Program-made: the position numbers and the translations under genes
The notes under the pieces: generated by a model
The model's database searches: none
What the model was told of the DNA's origin: nothing
What the model saw: only the letters and a program-made list of their open reading frames with translations
DNA from: Pseudomonas sp.
GTDB taxonomy: Bacteria; Pseudomonadota; Gammaproteobacteria; Pseudomonadales; Pseudomonadaceae
NCBI RefSeq assembly: GCF_017744435.1
Contig: NZ_JAGIBG010000001.1
Coordinates: forward strand, 289,556-353,555
Direction: 5' to 3'
DNA length: 64,000 bases
Shown: positions 8,242-16,650 of the stretch, one piece after another
Numbering within the stretch: position 1 is the stretch's first letter
Layout of the letters: every line of letters starts with the position of its first letter

Positions 8242-9588
8242 ATGCACCCGAACACTGCTCCCCTTGCCACGCTAGAAACCGCCAACAGCCCCCGGCACGC
8301 CGTGATGCGCAAAGTCTCCAGGCGCCTGCTCGGCTTTCTGTTCCTGTGCTTTGTGCTGTCGTTTCTCGACCGCATCAACATCGGCTTCGCCGGCCTGACC
8401 ATGATGGGCGACCTGGGCCTGAGCAGCACCCAGTTCGGCATGGCCACCACACTGTTCTACATCGCCTACGTCGCCTGTGGCATCCCCAGCAACATGGCCT
8501 TGGCCCGGGTTGGCGCACGCAGATGGATTGGCAGCCTGATGATCGCCTGGGGGCTGGCCTCGACCGCGACCCTGTTCGCGACCGATGCCAGCAGCCTGTA
8601 CCTGTTGCGGATGCTGGTCGGTATCACCGAAGCCGGCTTCCTGCCTGGCGTGCTGTTGTACCTGACGTTCTGGTTCCCGGCGGCGTACCGGGCACGCGCC
8701 AATGCGCTGTTCATGATCGCCATGCCGTTTACCGCAGGCTTCGGCTCGGCACTCTCGGGGCTGATACTGAGCCTGGATGGAGTGTGGGGGCTGCACGGCT
8801 GGCAGTGGCTGTTCCTGCTCGAAGGCATGCCTTCGGTGGTCATGGGGTTTGTGGTGTTCGGCTACCTGAACGACACGCCAACCCAGGCCCACTGGCTGAG
8901 CCCGGAAGAGAAGCAACAGCTGCAGCAGGCCCTGGTCGCCGATAAACCGCCTGCAACCCGTACCGAAAAAGATGAGCCCGGCAGCCTGCTGCGCGAAATG
9001 CTCTCGCCCACCGTGCTGCTGTTCAGCCTGGTGTACTTCTGCCTGGTCAACACGCTGGCGATGATCGCCGTCTGGACGCCGCTCATCATCAAGAGCATCA
9101 GTGCCGTCGGCAGCAGCAACAGCACCATTGGCTTTCTGGCGATGATCCCGCAGGCGTGCACCATCATCGGCATGGTGATGTGGGGGCTGCATTCCGACCG
9201 CAGCCAGGAGCGCCGATGGCACCTGGTGCTGCCGATGCTGATGGCCGCTGCCGGCTGGCTGTTCGCGGCCTATGCCGGCAACCCGCTGGTGCAGCTGTGC
9301 GGGATCTGCATGGCGGCCACCGGGTCCTACACCGCCATGTCGATTTTCTGGACGACCCCGGACCAGGCGCTGTCGTTCAAGGCACGGGCCATTGGCATTG
9401 CGGTGATCAATGCGTTCGGCAATATCGGTTCGGCGCTGAACCCGCTGGTGGTTGGCTGGCTCAAGGACCTGACCCAAAGCTTCACAGCCGGGATCGTGTA
9501 TGCCACGGCGTTGCTGGTGATGGGGGCGCTGTTGACCTTCCTGCTGCCACTGCGCTCGGCTACATCGGTCTCCAAGCCTGCGCAGTAA
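8242..9588 (+). CDS. MFS transporter, anion:cation symporter (ACS) type
   Basis: A 448-aa 12-transmembrane permease of the major facilitator superfamily. The N-half carries FLDRINIGFAGLTM after the first membrane segment and the AxxNMALARVGARRWIG loop, both typical of the tartrate/phthalate/hexuronate ACS subfamily; a hydrophilic central loop lies near residues 215-245. It probably imports the organic acid that the upstream flavin monooxygenase acts on. It is 44 bp downstream of the DUF2783 gene and ends just before the REP array at 9603, which may protect or end the operon transcript. Confidence 0.85.
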   Translation: MHPNTAPLATLETANSPRHAVMRKVSRRLLGFLFLCFVLSFLDRINIGFAGLTMMGDLGLSSTQFGMATTLFYIAYVACGIPSNMALARVGARRWIGSLMIAWGLASTATLFATDASSLYLLRMLVGITEAGFLPGVLLYLTFWFPAAYRARANALFMIAMPFTAGFGSALSGLILSLDGVWGLHGWQWLFLLEGMPSVVMGFVVFGYLNDTPTQAHWLSPEEKQQLQQALVADKPPATRTEKDEPGSLLREMLSPTVLLFSLVYFCLVNTLAMIAVWTPLIIKSISAVGSSNSTIGFLAMIPQACTIIGMVMWGLHSDRSQERRWHLVLPMLMAAAGWLFAAYAGNPLVQLCGICMAATGSYTAMSIFWTTPDQALSFKARAIGIAVINAFGNIGSALNPLVVGWLKDLTQSFTAGIVYATALLVMGALLTFLLPLRSATSVSKPAQ

Positions 9589-9602
9589 GAGCGAACACCG
9601 AG

Positions 9603-9990
9603 TCGGATTCTTCGCGGGTGAACCCGCTCCCACAAGTACTGCAGCTGCCTTCAAGGCTGCGGTGATCCTGTGGGAGCGGGCATGCCCGCGAACACCGGCG
9701 TAGCCGGTGCCATGCACCGTGTTGGATTCTTCGCGGGCTCGCCCGCTCCCACAGGTACTGCGGCTGCCTTCAAGACTGTGGTGACCCTGTGGGAGCGGGC
9801 ATGCCCGCGAACACCGGCGTAGCCGGTGCCATGCACCGTGTTGGATTCTTCGCGGGCTCGCCCGCTCCCACAGGTACTGCAGCTGCCTTCAAGACTGTGG
9901 TGACTCTGTGGGAGCGAGTTTACTCGCGAACACCGGCGTAGCCGGTGCCATACACCGTGTTGGATTCTTCGCGGGTGAACCCGCCCCCAC
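9603..9990. repeat. Tandem REP/BIME array, 119-bp period, three full units plus a partial
   Basis: A block of direct repeats: the segment TCGGATTC/TTGGATTCTTCGCGGG starts at 9603, 9722, 9841 and 9960, exactly 119 bp apart. Each unit holds two inverted REP palindromes (cores GCGGGCTCGCCCGC and GCGGGCATGCCCGC) and a CACCGGCGTAGCCGGTG hairpin. Units differ at a few positions (for example GAGTTTACTCGC in the third). The block fills almost all of the 408-bp gap between two converging genes, the MFS transporter and the amino-acid permease. No coding sequence lies within it. Confidence 0.9.
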
Positions 9991-9996
9991 CGTACC

Positions 9997-11388
9997 TCAA
10001 GCGCTCGCGGACACTGGCCGTGGCACACGCACGCCCCACAACCAGTAACCCAGGGAGAGCAGGACCAACCAGCCAACCCCGACATATAGGGCGGTGCGGC
10101 TGGCCGGGAACCAACCCAGCACGCCAAAGATGAACACCATGAACGCAATCGCGCAGGCTGGGCCCACTGGCCACAGCGGCACCCGATAATCCAGTGCCGC
10201 CGCCTCCTCCTTGCTCATGCCCCGACGCATCGCCACTTGCGACAGCAGGATCATCAACCAGACCCAGACAATCGAGAAGGTGACCACCGCAGCCAGCACC
10301 AGGAACAAATCTTCCGGCACCAGGTAGTTCAATACCACGCCCAACAGCAGCGCCACGCCCATGACCGCAACGGTCATCCATGGCACACCAAACCGCGACA
10401 GCGCGGCAAAGCCCGCAGGCGCCTGGCCGTTCTGTGCCATGCCATACATCATGCGCCCAGCGCTGAAAATATCGCTGTTGATCGCCGACACAGCCGCAGA
10501 AATCACCACGATGTTCAACACCGTTGCTGCTGAACTGATGCCCAGACCACTGAAGATCTGCACGAACGGGCTACCGTGGCTGCCAATGCTGGTCCACGGG
10601 TAAATGGCCATGAGCACGAACAGGGTCAGGATGTAGAACAGCAGGATGCGCAGCGGCACCGAGTTGATGGCCTTCGGCAACACCCGCTTCGGGTCCCTGG
10701 CCTCGCCTGCGGTGATGCCGATCATCTCGACCCCGCCAAAGGCGAACATCACCACCGTAAAGGAAGCGATCATCCCCCCGATGCCATTAGGGAAGAACCC
10801 GCCATGGCTCCAGAGATTCGAGACGCTGGCCACCGTGCCTGCATCGTTGTTCAGCTGAATACCCATTAGCAGCACCGCCGCCCCGGCCACGATCATGGCA
10901 ATGATGGCGGTCACCTTGAGCAACGACAGCCAGAACTCCATCTCGCCGAACACTTTCACGCTGCACAGGTTCAGTGCCCCGATGAAGAACACGATCCCCA
11001 GCACCCAGATCCACGCGGGTGTGTCCGGGAACCACAGCCCCATGTAGACGCCAAAGGCCGTCACGTCTGCCAGGCACACCACCAGCATTGAAAACGCATA
11101 ACTCCAACCTGTCAGAAAACCCAGGTAGCGCCCCAGATATTGGCTGGCATAGTGGCCGAACGAACCGGACACCGGGTTATGCACCGCCATTTCGCCAAGG
11201 GCGCGCATCATCATGTAGATGGCCGCGCCCCCGATCAGGTAAGCCAGCAGCACCGAAGGCCCTGCCAGTTTTATCGCCGATGCCGAGCCATAAAACAGCC
11301 CCGTACCGATAGCAGAACCTAACGCCATGAAACGAATATGCCGGGTCGACAGCCCCCGCTTGAGCTGGTGTGAGGATTGAGCGTTCAT
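9997..11388 (-). CDS. Amino-acid permease, APC superfamily AAT family (ProY/AroP-like)
   Basis: A 463-aa permease with about twelve hydrophobic segments and AAT-family signatures: [20 protein letters not shown] at the first membrane segment, [13 protein letters not shown], and [16 protein letters not shown] in the middle. It is a proton-coupled importer of amino acids; similarity is to proline-specific (ProY) and aromatic permeases, but I cannot fix the substrate. ATG 11388 is preceded by AAGAAGG. It lies 80 bp downstream of the PhyH dioxygenase on the same strand, so the two probably form an operon whose substrate is a free amino acid or derivative. Its 3' end abuts the REP array. Confidence 0.85.
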   Translation of the reverse strand: MNAQSSHQLKRGLSTRHIRFMALGSAIGTGLFYGSASAIKLAGPSVLLAYLIGGAAIYMMMRALGEMAVHNPVSGSFGHYASQYLGRYLGFLTGWSYAFSMLVVCLADVTAFGVYMGLWFPDTPAWIWVLGIVFFIGALNLCSVKVFGEMEFWLSLLKVTAIIAMIVAGAAVLLMGIQLNNDAGTVASVSNLWSHGGFFPNGIGGMIASFTVVMFAFGGVEMIGITAGEARDPKRVLPKAINSVPLRILLFYILTLFVLMAIYPWTSIGSHGSPFVQIFSGLGISSAATVLNIVVISAAVSAINSDIFSAGRMMYGMAQNGQAPAGFAALSRFGVPWMTVAVMGVALLLGVVLNYLVPEDLFLVLAAVVTFSIVWVWLMILLSQVAMRRGMSKEEAAALDYRVPLWPVGPACAIAFMVFIFGVLGWFPASRTALYVGVGWLVLLSLGYWLWGVRVPRPVSASA

Positions 11389-11468
11389 AGATACCTTCTT
11401 GATCTTATTATCAGGTCCGCACAACGCAGATGCCGTGCGGTTTCATCAGGCACGCATCACTTCAATCA

Positions 11469-12293
11469 TCAAGCCCTTGGCCACAGCACCGGGAACAGTT
11501 CATGGTCCATCGGCGCACCGCTGGCCAGTTGCGTTTCCAGCCCGGGGAACTGTGGCGAGGTTTTCCACTGGCGCGGCGCGTGGGTAATGTCATCGCCCAG
11601 GAAGCGCACCGAGAAAGCACGACGCCGGCGATTGCCACCGACACCACCCGAGGCGTGCAAGGTCAGCATGTGGAAGAACACCGCGTCGCCTGGGGAGAGT
11701 TCCCAACCGAGGATGTTCCAGGCGCTGCGATCGGCTTCGATATCCGGCAAGTCCGCCAGGCTGCCCTCCGGGAACCATTGCGCCTGGCTGTCGAGGAAAC
11801 TGCGCGGCATCAGCCACGGCCCAAGGTGCGAGCCACCGACAAACTCCAGGGTGGACTCCCGCGCAACAGGATCGATGGGCATCCACATGCTGCAGTTCTG
11901 CCGCCCGTCGATGTTGTAATACGGCTGGTCCTGGTGCCAGGGCGTGCGCTGGCGCGTGTTGGGTTCCTTGACCAGCAGGTGATCGTGATAAAGCCGGGCT
12001 GTTTCGCTGTTCATGAGTTGAGCTGCAACACTGCCTACCCGGCTTTCCAGGATGAACTGGCGATAGGCCGAAATATCGCGCCAGTTGCAGAAGTCTTCGA
12101 AAAACCAACCCGGGTCATCCGGGCGGCTGGCCACTTTGGCGCGTTCGCTGGGGGCTTTCAGGTTCTGTTCGATGCCGGTTTCGAGCAGTGCAACTTCTTC
12201 CGGCGTGAACAGGTTACGCACACAAACGGCACCATCACGCTGAAACGCCTCGATGGTTTCATTATCCAGTTGAAATTCAGCAGACTGTTTCAT
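11469..12293 (-). CDS. PhyH-family Fe(II)/2-oxoglutarate dioxygenase
   Basis: A 274-aa member of the phytanoyl-CoA dioxygenase (PhyH) family, which hydroxylates small molecules using Fe(II), O2 and 2-oxoglutarate. The iron-binding HxD is seen in PWHQDQPYY, and the distal His in HMLTLHAS together with a downstream Arg in RRAFSVRFLG that would hold 2-oxoglutarate. Related bacterial enzymes act on ectoine, amino acids or alkyl phosphonates, so with the amino-acid permease gene downstream a free amino acid or betaine is a fair guess. ATG 12293 gives the natural N-terminus. The gene is divergent from a LysR regulator with 215 bp between their starts. Confidence 0.85.
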   Translation of the reverse strand: MKQSAEFQLDNETIEAFQRDGAVCVRNLFTPEEVALLETGIEQNLKAPSERAKVASRPDDPGWFFEDFCNWRDISAYRQFILESRVGSVAAQLMNSETARLYHDHLLVKEPNTRQRTPWHQDQPYYNIDGRQNCSMWMPIDPVARESTLEFVGGSHLGPWLMPRSFLDSQAQWFPEGSLADLPDIEADRSAWNILGWELSPGDAVFFHMLTLHASGGVGGNRRRRAFSVRFLGDDITHAPRQWKTSPQFPGLETQLASGAPMDHELFPVLWPRA

Positions 12294-12467
12294 GAAGCAC
12301 CCTTTAGTCTTTTTATTGGGGCCGGCGCATACAAGTTGCCCTGTACTTCTTGCGCCAAGTAAAAACAAGGCAACAAACTGGGTGCACCGCCTATTTCACT
12401 TAACGGGCGATCTGGTTTTTAACTGAAGTAAGCAAGGTGCAAGGCGAGTATTGCTTTTCGGCACCAA

Positions 12468-12489
12468 TAGGAAAAGAATATATTTCCTA
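12468..12489. promoter_or_regulatory. Inverted repeat, likely LysR operator
   Basis: TAGGAAA at 12468-12474 and TTTCCTA at 12483-12489 form a perfect 7-bp inverted repeat with an 8-bp AT-rich centre; a further TAGGAAAA copy occurs at 12500-12506. It sits 20 bp before the LysR start and about 175 bp upstream of the PhyH start, a typical place for autoregulation. The assignment rests on position and symmetry. Confidence 0.55.
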
Positions 12490-12508
12490 ATTTTGAGTAT
12501 AGGAAAAC

Positions 12509-13417
12509 ATGATAGGGTTCTCCTTCAGGCAGCTCGAGTACTTCGTCGCCGTGGCCGAACATGGCAGCATCAGCGCTGCAGCCAGAGCCCGGCACGTCTC
12601 ACAGCCCTCGGTTTCGGTGGCGATAGCCCAACTTGAAGAAGCGCTGAACGAACGCCTTTTCCGCCGCCAGGTCAGCCGCGGGCTGGAGCTGACGTCAGCC
12701 GGCACCCGCTTGCTGGCCCAGGCCCGCGAAATCATCGGCATGGCCATCGCCATGAATCAAAATGCCGACCCCACCCAAGGCACGCTGCGCGGCAACCTGT
12801 CGCTGATCTGCTTTCAAGACCTGGGCCCTTACTACGCGCCGCGCCTGCTATCGAGCTTTCGCAAGCAGTACCCCGAGGTCGAGGTGACGCTGTTCGAGAC
12901 CGACCTGGCAGGCGTACACCGCCACCTGAGCGCCGGCAAAGCCGAACTCGCGCTGACGTATGACATCGGCCTCGACCCCACGATGCCGCGCCAGGTACTG
13001 GCTGAGTTGAAACCCTACGCGCTGATCGCCGTCGACCATCGGCTGGCCCACCTGGCCGAGATACCACTGCATGAGCTGGCGCAAGAGTGCGTGATCCTGG
13101 AAGACATTGCACAAACCCGTGAGTATTTTCTCTCACTGTTCTGGGCGCATAACCTGCAACCACGTACCCAGCAATACACCCAGACCTTCGAGATGCAAAG
13201 AGGCCTGGTTGCCCACGGCTACGGCGTCGCCCTGTCCTGCACTCGCCCTGCGGGTGATCACTGCTATGACGGTACGCCGCTGCTATGCCGGCCACTGCTG
13301 GAGGACGTATCACCGCAGAAAGTAGTACTGGCACAGTCAGGCGCCATGCATCCGTCGCCGGTAGCGGAGGCGTTCAAGGCTTGGGTCACCCGGGAGATAT
13401 CGGCCCAGACAACCTGA
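12509..13417 (+). CDS. LysR-family transcriptional regulator
   Basis: A 302-aa LysR regulator: winged HTH in residues 1-62 (FRQLEYFVAVAEHGSISAAA, then QPSVSVAIAQLEEAL), a linker helix, and a periplasmic-binding-protein-like effector domain from about residue 92. It is transcribed divergently from the PhyH-dioxygenase/amino-acid-permease operon and is its likely regulator, with the effector probably the transported substrate. A TAGGAAA inverted repeat lies immediately upstream. The start has AGGA 4-5 nt upstream, a slightly short spacing, but the encoded N-terminus is canonical. Confidence 0.9.
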   Translation: MIGFSFRQLEYFVAVAEHGSISAAARARHVSQPSVSVAIAQLEEALNERLFRRQVSRGLELTSAGTRLLAQAREIIGMAIAMNQNADPTQGTLRGNLSLICFQDLGPYYAPRLLSSFRKQYPEVEVTLFETDLAGVHRHLSAGKAELALTYDIGLDPTMPRQVLAELKPYALIAVDHRLAHLAEIPLHELAQECVILEDIAQTREYFLSLFWAHNLQPRTQQYTQTFEMQRGLVAHGYGVALSCTRPAGDHCYDGTPLLCRPLLEDVSPQKVVLAQSGAMHPSPVAEAFKAWVTREISAQTT

Positions 13418-13454
13418 GCAGCCTCAGCACCGCACTCAATGCCGGCGCAATACT

Positions 13455-13498
13455 TGTAGGAGCGGCCTTGTGTCGCGAAAGGGCCGCAAAGCGGCCCC
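13455..13498. repeat. REP-type palindromic element
   Basis: Intergenic palindrome beginning TGTAGGAGCGGCCTTGTGTC and ending in GGGCCGC-AAA-GCGGCCC. It lies downstream of the LysR gene and may act as its terminator. It belongs to the second REP variant of the window (GTAGGAGCGGCC core) also present at 33374-33491. Confidence 0.6.
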
Positions 13499-13676
13499 AT
13501 TCACCTAACTCACAGCATCAGTGTTCTACCCGCAAACACCACACACCCAGCTCCATATACCGCGCACCTTCCCACCGCCCACGCGCCACATTCACAAATT
13601 AGGTATCCTGCCCAACAGCCCACCCTAAGGGGCCGCCTAAAACAATAAATCATGCCTTTTCCCCAGGAAGCACAGC

Positions 13677-14504
13677 ATGGAATTCTGGCCACTACGCCCC
13701 TCCACGACCGACTTCCGCCTGAGCATCGAGCAAACCGCCACCTTGCTCTCCCGCACCCGCGAAAGCCAAGGCAAGCTGCTGGCCGCCGACATGCTGAAAC
13801 TGGTCAGCGCCCAAGTTCCCTTGGCCCAATGCACCATCTTCGCCTACAGCCCCAACCGCAGCCCCCAGATCATTTCCTTCGCCGACCGCGCCCGGATGAT
13901 CGAGCTGCCCAGGATCTCCAGCAACTACGCCGAACGCTTTTACAGCATGGACGGAAACCAACAGGCGATGACCGCACGCCCTACCCTGTCGACCACCGAC
14001 CGGATCATGGTGCAACGCCAAGGCATCGAAGACATCGCCCACCGCGACTACCGACGCATCTGCTACGAGCTGCCGCAGATTTCCGAACGTGTTGCGCTGC
14101 TGACCCATTGCGAGGGCAATCGTTGGCTGTCGGTGAATTTCTATCGTGGGCATGAACACGGGCGCTTTTCAGCCAACGAGATCAATGTCATCGAAAAAGC
14201 GGCGCCGCTGATCGTACAAATCTCGCGACTGCATTACAGCGCTTATCTCGAAGCCAATGAGATGCCGGCGCTGCTCAGTGAGCGGGTTGTCAGTCTGTAC
14301 CCGGAACTGACTCGGCGTGACCGGGAGCTGCTGCAATTGATGCTGGCTGGGTGTGAGGTTGAGGGTATTAGCGCGAGCATGGGTATTCAGCTGTCGAGTG
14401 CGGCTACGTATATCAAGCGGCTGTATCGCAAGTTGGGGATTTCTGGGCAGCGTGAGTTGTTGGCGCTGGCTACGCAGCGTAAGTGGTCGAGTCAGGTTCA
14501 CTGA
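13677..14504 (+). CDS. LuxR-type HTH transcriptional regulator
   Basis: A 275-aa protein with a C-terminal LuxR/FixJ-type HTH at about residues 205-265 (LTRRDRELLQLMLAG...GISASMGIQLSSAATYIKRLYRKLGI). The N-terminal 190 residues form a globular domain with GAF-like character; the Trp/Tyr/Asp signature of acyl-homoserine-lactone-binding domains is not evident to me, so a quorum-sensing role is not supported. There is no receiver domain. It is flanked by the LysR gene and a gene-free region, so the target is unknown. The ATG at 13677 is preceded by CAGGAAGCACAGC, a fair ribosome binding site. Confidence 0.8.
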   Translation: MEFWPLRPSTTDFRLSIEQTATLLSRTRESQGKLLAADMLKLVSAQVPLAQCTIFAYSPNRSPQIISFADRARMIELPRISSNYAERFYSMDGNQQAMTARPTLSTTDRIMVQRQGIEDIAHRDYRRICYELPQISERVALLTHCEGNRWLSVNFYRGHEHGRFSANEINVIEKAAPLIVQISRLHYSAYLEANEMPALLSERVVSLYPELTRRDRELLQLMLAGCEVEGISASMGIQLSSAATYIKRLYRKLGISGQRELLALATQRKWSSQVH

Positions 14505-14646
14505 CGCAGCACGTGGGGACATTACAAGTTGTTACGACGAACAGCTAAAAATCGGAATTAGCCCCTTTCCTGTAGGACGTTTCCCAAAGATACTGCCGAC
14601 GCCTGTTTTTCGTTGCGGCCGTTATTTCTGAGCTTTAGGCTCGGTG

Positions 14647-14667
14647 GGTCGTTGCACATCAACGACC
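14647..14667 (+). promoter_or_regulatory. 8-bp hairpin in the leader of the DUF6124 gene
   Basis: GGTCGTTG, loop CACAT, CAACGACC: a perfect 8-bp hairpin, followed about 43 nt later by the three-way-junction element. It might be the 5' part of the same leader RNA or a dyad operator; sequence alone does not decide. Confidence 0.5.
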
Positions 14668-14710
14668 GGCTTTGACAGGCCGCGACGATATACAGTGCAT
14701 AGCCGTTCAT

Positions 14711-14785
14711 GGCGGTTGTGTATGGGGCACGCTCGCGTGCGCCGGTTTCTGTGTTCGCCGGTCTGTCAACCCATGCACAGCTGCC
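14711..14785 (+). ncRNA. Candidate structured leader RNA (three-way junction) upstream of DUF6124/DUF3077 genes
   Basis: The stretch folds by eye into a compact three-way junction. P1 pairs 14711-14726 with 14770-14785 over 16 continuous base pairs, three of them G-U. P2 is the hairpin GCACG-CTCG-CGTGC at 14727-14740. P3 pairs GCCGGT 14741-14746 with 14757-14762 (6 bp, two of them G-U). P1, P2 and P3 abut without unpaired bases, and one 7-nt joiner (14763-14769) closes the junction. It lies 52 nt before the DUF6124 start. No protein is encoded here. The 334-bp gap from 14505 to 14837 otherwise holds only the hairpin at 14647. Family membership in any known riboswitch class is not recognised. 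Confidence 0.55.
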
Positions 14786-14837
14786 ACCATTCCGTTTGAC
14801 AGCGGACTGGCGGTGGCCCCATCGAGAACACAGTCCA

Positions 14838-15080
14838 ATGTTAAAAATGGTTCCAGATCCACCCCACAGCCTTCACTCCCTCGAAGACACATTGATGATG
14901 GCGGCTGACTACGCACTCTGCGCGGAAGTCGTTGCCCAGCAGGCGATGCTGATGCAGCCCAAGTCACCGGTGTCGTTGTTGATCATGACGTCAATGCACG
15001 AGCTTGATTCGCTGCGAAAATTGCTCGAATCGGCGCTGGCTCAAATACAAAAACCAGCGGATCCGCAGACGCTGCATTAA
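14838..15080 (+). CDS. DUF6124-like small protein
   Basis: An 80-aa protein beginning MLKMVPDPP, with two predicted helices (about residues 15-35 and 43-72). It resembles the C-terminal part of DUF6124 proteins, a family I know only from Pseudomonas and without assigned function. ATG 14838 fits that N-terminus; a longer reading from 14709 would run through the structured leader. The ribosome binding site is weak (GAGAA at 14824-14828), consistent with control by the leader. A DUF3077 gene follows after 102 bp; the two families often occur side by side. Confidence 0.65.
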   Translation: MLKMVPDPPHSLHSLEDTLMMAADYALCAEVVAQQAMLMQPKSPVSLLIMTSMHELDSLRKLLESALAQIQKPADPQTLH

Positions 15081-15116
15081 CTTGCATCATGATTTGCCTG
15101 ACCTGGCGCTTTCGTC

Positions 15117-15148
15117 TGTAGGAGCCCGGCTTGCCGGCGATAGGGCCA
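15117..15148. repeat. REP-type half element
   Basis: TGTAGGAGCCCGGCTTGCCGGC palindrome-containing element between the DUF6124-like and DUF3077 genes, on the upstream side of the DUF3077 ribosome binding site. Confidence 0.5.
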
Positions 15149-15182
15149 GCCCAGGCAGTTACAACTTCAGGGAGATGAACCA

Positions 15183-15449
15183 ATGGCCACCGAAGAATCC
15201 AAATTCACAGTCGGCAAAACCACCTTCTATCAAGGTGAAAACCAGACCCATCCCCTCTTCCGCATTGAACCCGGCATCCCTTGCCAAAGCGCCCGCGAAC
15301 AAGCCTCTGAACTGATGGGCTACGTCCGCGACCTGACCATCGACGGCCTGATGGAAGACAAACCCCAGCTGCTCTGGGCATCGCACTACCTCAGCGCCCT
15401 GGCCAAGGCCCTACTCGATGATGCCGAACTGGGCATGATGAAAGATTGA
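15183..15449 (+). CDS. DUF3077 family protein
   Basis: An 88-aa protein matching the DUF3077 family, found in Pseudomonas and usually present in several copies per genome. It has an N-terminal beta-rich part (KTTFYQ...LFRIEPGIPC) and a C-terminal helical part (AREQASELMGYVRDLTIDG...HYLSALAKALLDDA). Function is unknown; the small size and the pairing with DUF6124 suggest a regulatory or antitoxin-like protein, which is speculation. A GGGAGA ribosome binding site lies about 8 nt before ATG 15183. A REP element follows the stop codon. Confidence 0.75.
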   Translation: MATEESKFTVGKTTFYQGENQTHPLFRIEPGIPCQSAREQASELMGYVRDLTIDGLMEDKPQLLWASHYLSALAKALLDDAELGMMKD

Positions 15450-15482
15450 AATAACCCCTCCAGCAGCACCTGCACCGCCCAC

Positions 15483-15527
15483 CCTGTGGGAGCCGCGCTT
15501 GCCGGCGATGGGCCGCAAAGCGGCCCC
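15483..15527. repeat. REP-type palindromic element
   Basis: Palindrome with CCTGTGGGAGCCGCGCTTGC and a GGGCCGC-AAA-GCGGCCC stem between the converging DUF3077 and HNH endonuclease genes. Confidence 0.6.
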
Positions 15528-15569
15528 AACAACCTAAGCCCCTGCGCCCAACTCCAGGAGAACTCACTG

Positions 15570-16391
15570 CTAGGAATCAGTGTGCGCTAAAGGCTCGAAT
15601 ACCCATCGCCCACGCACCATACCTCTCAATTGATCGATGCTAAGAGTCATATCCCGCTTGCGGTGGACGACTGCATGACAGTTGGCGCACAACGTTACGA
15701 GATCAGTCTCAGGATCAACAGCTTTCTCACCACCGAATTCCGAAATCGGTACTACATGGTGAACGTGAATGAAGCCCTTAGCGTGTGCACCATAAGCCTG
15801 TTCAAAATCAAATCCACATCCTTTGCAGTCAAGGCCATGGATCGCAATAGCCTTCAGCCTCAGATCTTTTCGGCGCTCGTAGCGTGTTCCAAAGTAGCTG
15901 GACTTGCTGCCTTCATTGGCCGATTCGAAGGTAAATGGATCGCCTTCCACATTTGACACATCTGCCTCTGATTGCGAAGGCTGGATCGTCGCATGGCTTA
16001 AAATGGCATCGAAATCGGCTTGGGATATGGGCCGAACCCCATCACGCCAATAGTTTTTGACGCGGGTGGCAGGGATGGTCTCTAGGTACGCCCCATCAAT
16101 TTTCGAAGGGACAGCACCTTCAAACAGCGCGAAGTTCTCGATCAGCGCGTAAAGGTCCCCCTTATCACTACCAGCATCTGCGTAGACCTTACCGATGCGC
16201 GCCGTACCAAAATAATGCGGATCAGCACTCAGGCGGACGGAGGCAAACGTTTTGTCCTTTATGCGCCCTTTGTAGTAGATCACTTCGGTGCCCGGAACGA
16301 GCAAGGCTTGGTAGCGCTTCGGAAAATGATAGACAGCGCCTGTTTCGTCTTCCCACTGCGAAGTGTCATTCTCAACTATGACGACGGGCAT
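15570..16391 (-). CDS. HNH endonuclease with N-terminal EVE-like domain
   Basis: A 273-aa protein. The C-terminal nuclease (about 190-255) has a CxxC zinc pair (CKGCGFDF), the HVHHVVPISEFGG core of the HNH motif, and a second CxxC...H (CANCHAVVHR). The N-terminal 110 residues (YHFPKRYQALLVPGTEVIYYKG, first part YHFPKRY) resemble the EVE/PUA-like modules that, fused to HNH nucleases, read modified bases in type IV-like restriction enzymes. ATG 16391 has GAGAGG 7 nt upstream. The gene is more AT-rich than its neighbours and sits beside tRNA-Pro and an ssrA-3'-like fragment, so horizontal acquisition is likely. It probably cuts modified phage DNA. Confidence 0.75.
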   Translation of the reverse strand: MPVVIVENDTSQWEDETGAVYHFPKRYQALLVPGTEVIYYKGRIKDKTFASVRLSADPHYFGTARIGKVYADAGSDKGDLYALIENFALFEGAVPSKIDGAYLETIPATRVKNYWRDGVRPISQADFDAILSHATIQPSQSEADVSNVEGDPFTFESANEGSKSSYFGTRYERRKDLRLKAIAIHGLDCKGCGFDFEQAYGAHAKGFIHVHHVVPISEFGGEKAVDPETDLVTLCANCHAVVHRKRDMTLSIDQLRGMVRGRWVFEPLAHTDS

Positions 16392-16650
16392 CTCTTTTCC
16401 TCTCGGGTGATGGCAAAAGCCTATCAAAAAAGAGGAAAATTCCTACAGCATTTGTAAAAAATTGACCGCGCCATTAGGTCGATGGTCTGTCCCGTGGTGA
16501 CTGATAACTCCCAGGAGCGCCGGCCATATGAAAGTCCAAGAAGCCCCCTCTAGCGTATAAGGCAGAAAAGGGAGTTGGCTTATAACGCATCGATGATCTA
16601 TGCCATCTATGGTGCACTCACGCAGTGCTAAACCTTAACTCAACTTCATT

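Noticed and set aside
9603-9990. CRISPR array
   Set aside because: The 119-bp repeats are themselves composed of REP palindromes and are contiguous; there are no unique spacers and no cas genes.
13677-14504. Quorum-sensing LuxR receptor
   Set aside because: The N-terminal domain lacks recognisable acyl-homoserine-lactone-binding residues and there is no luxI-type gene nearby.
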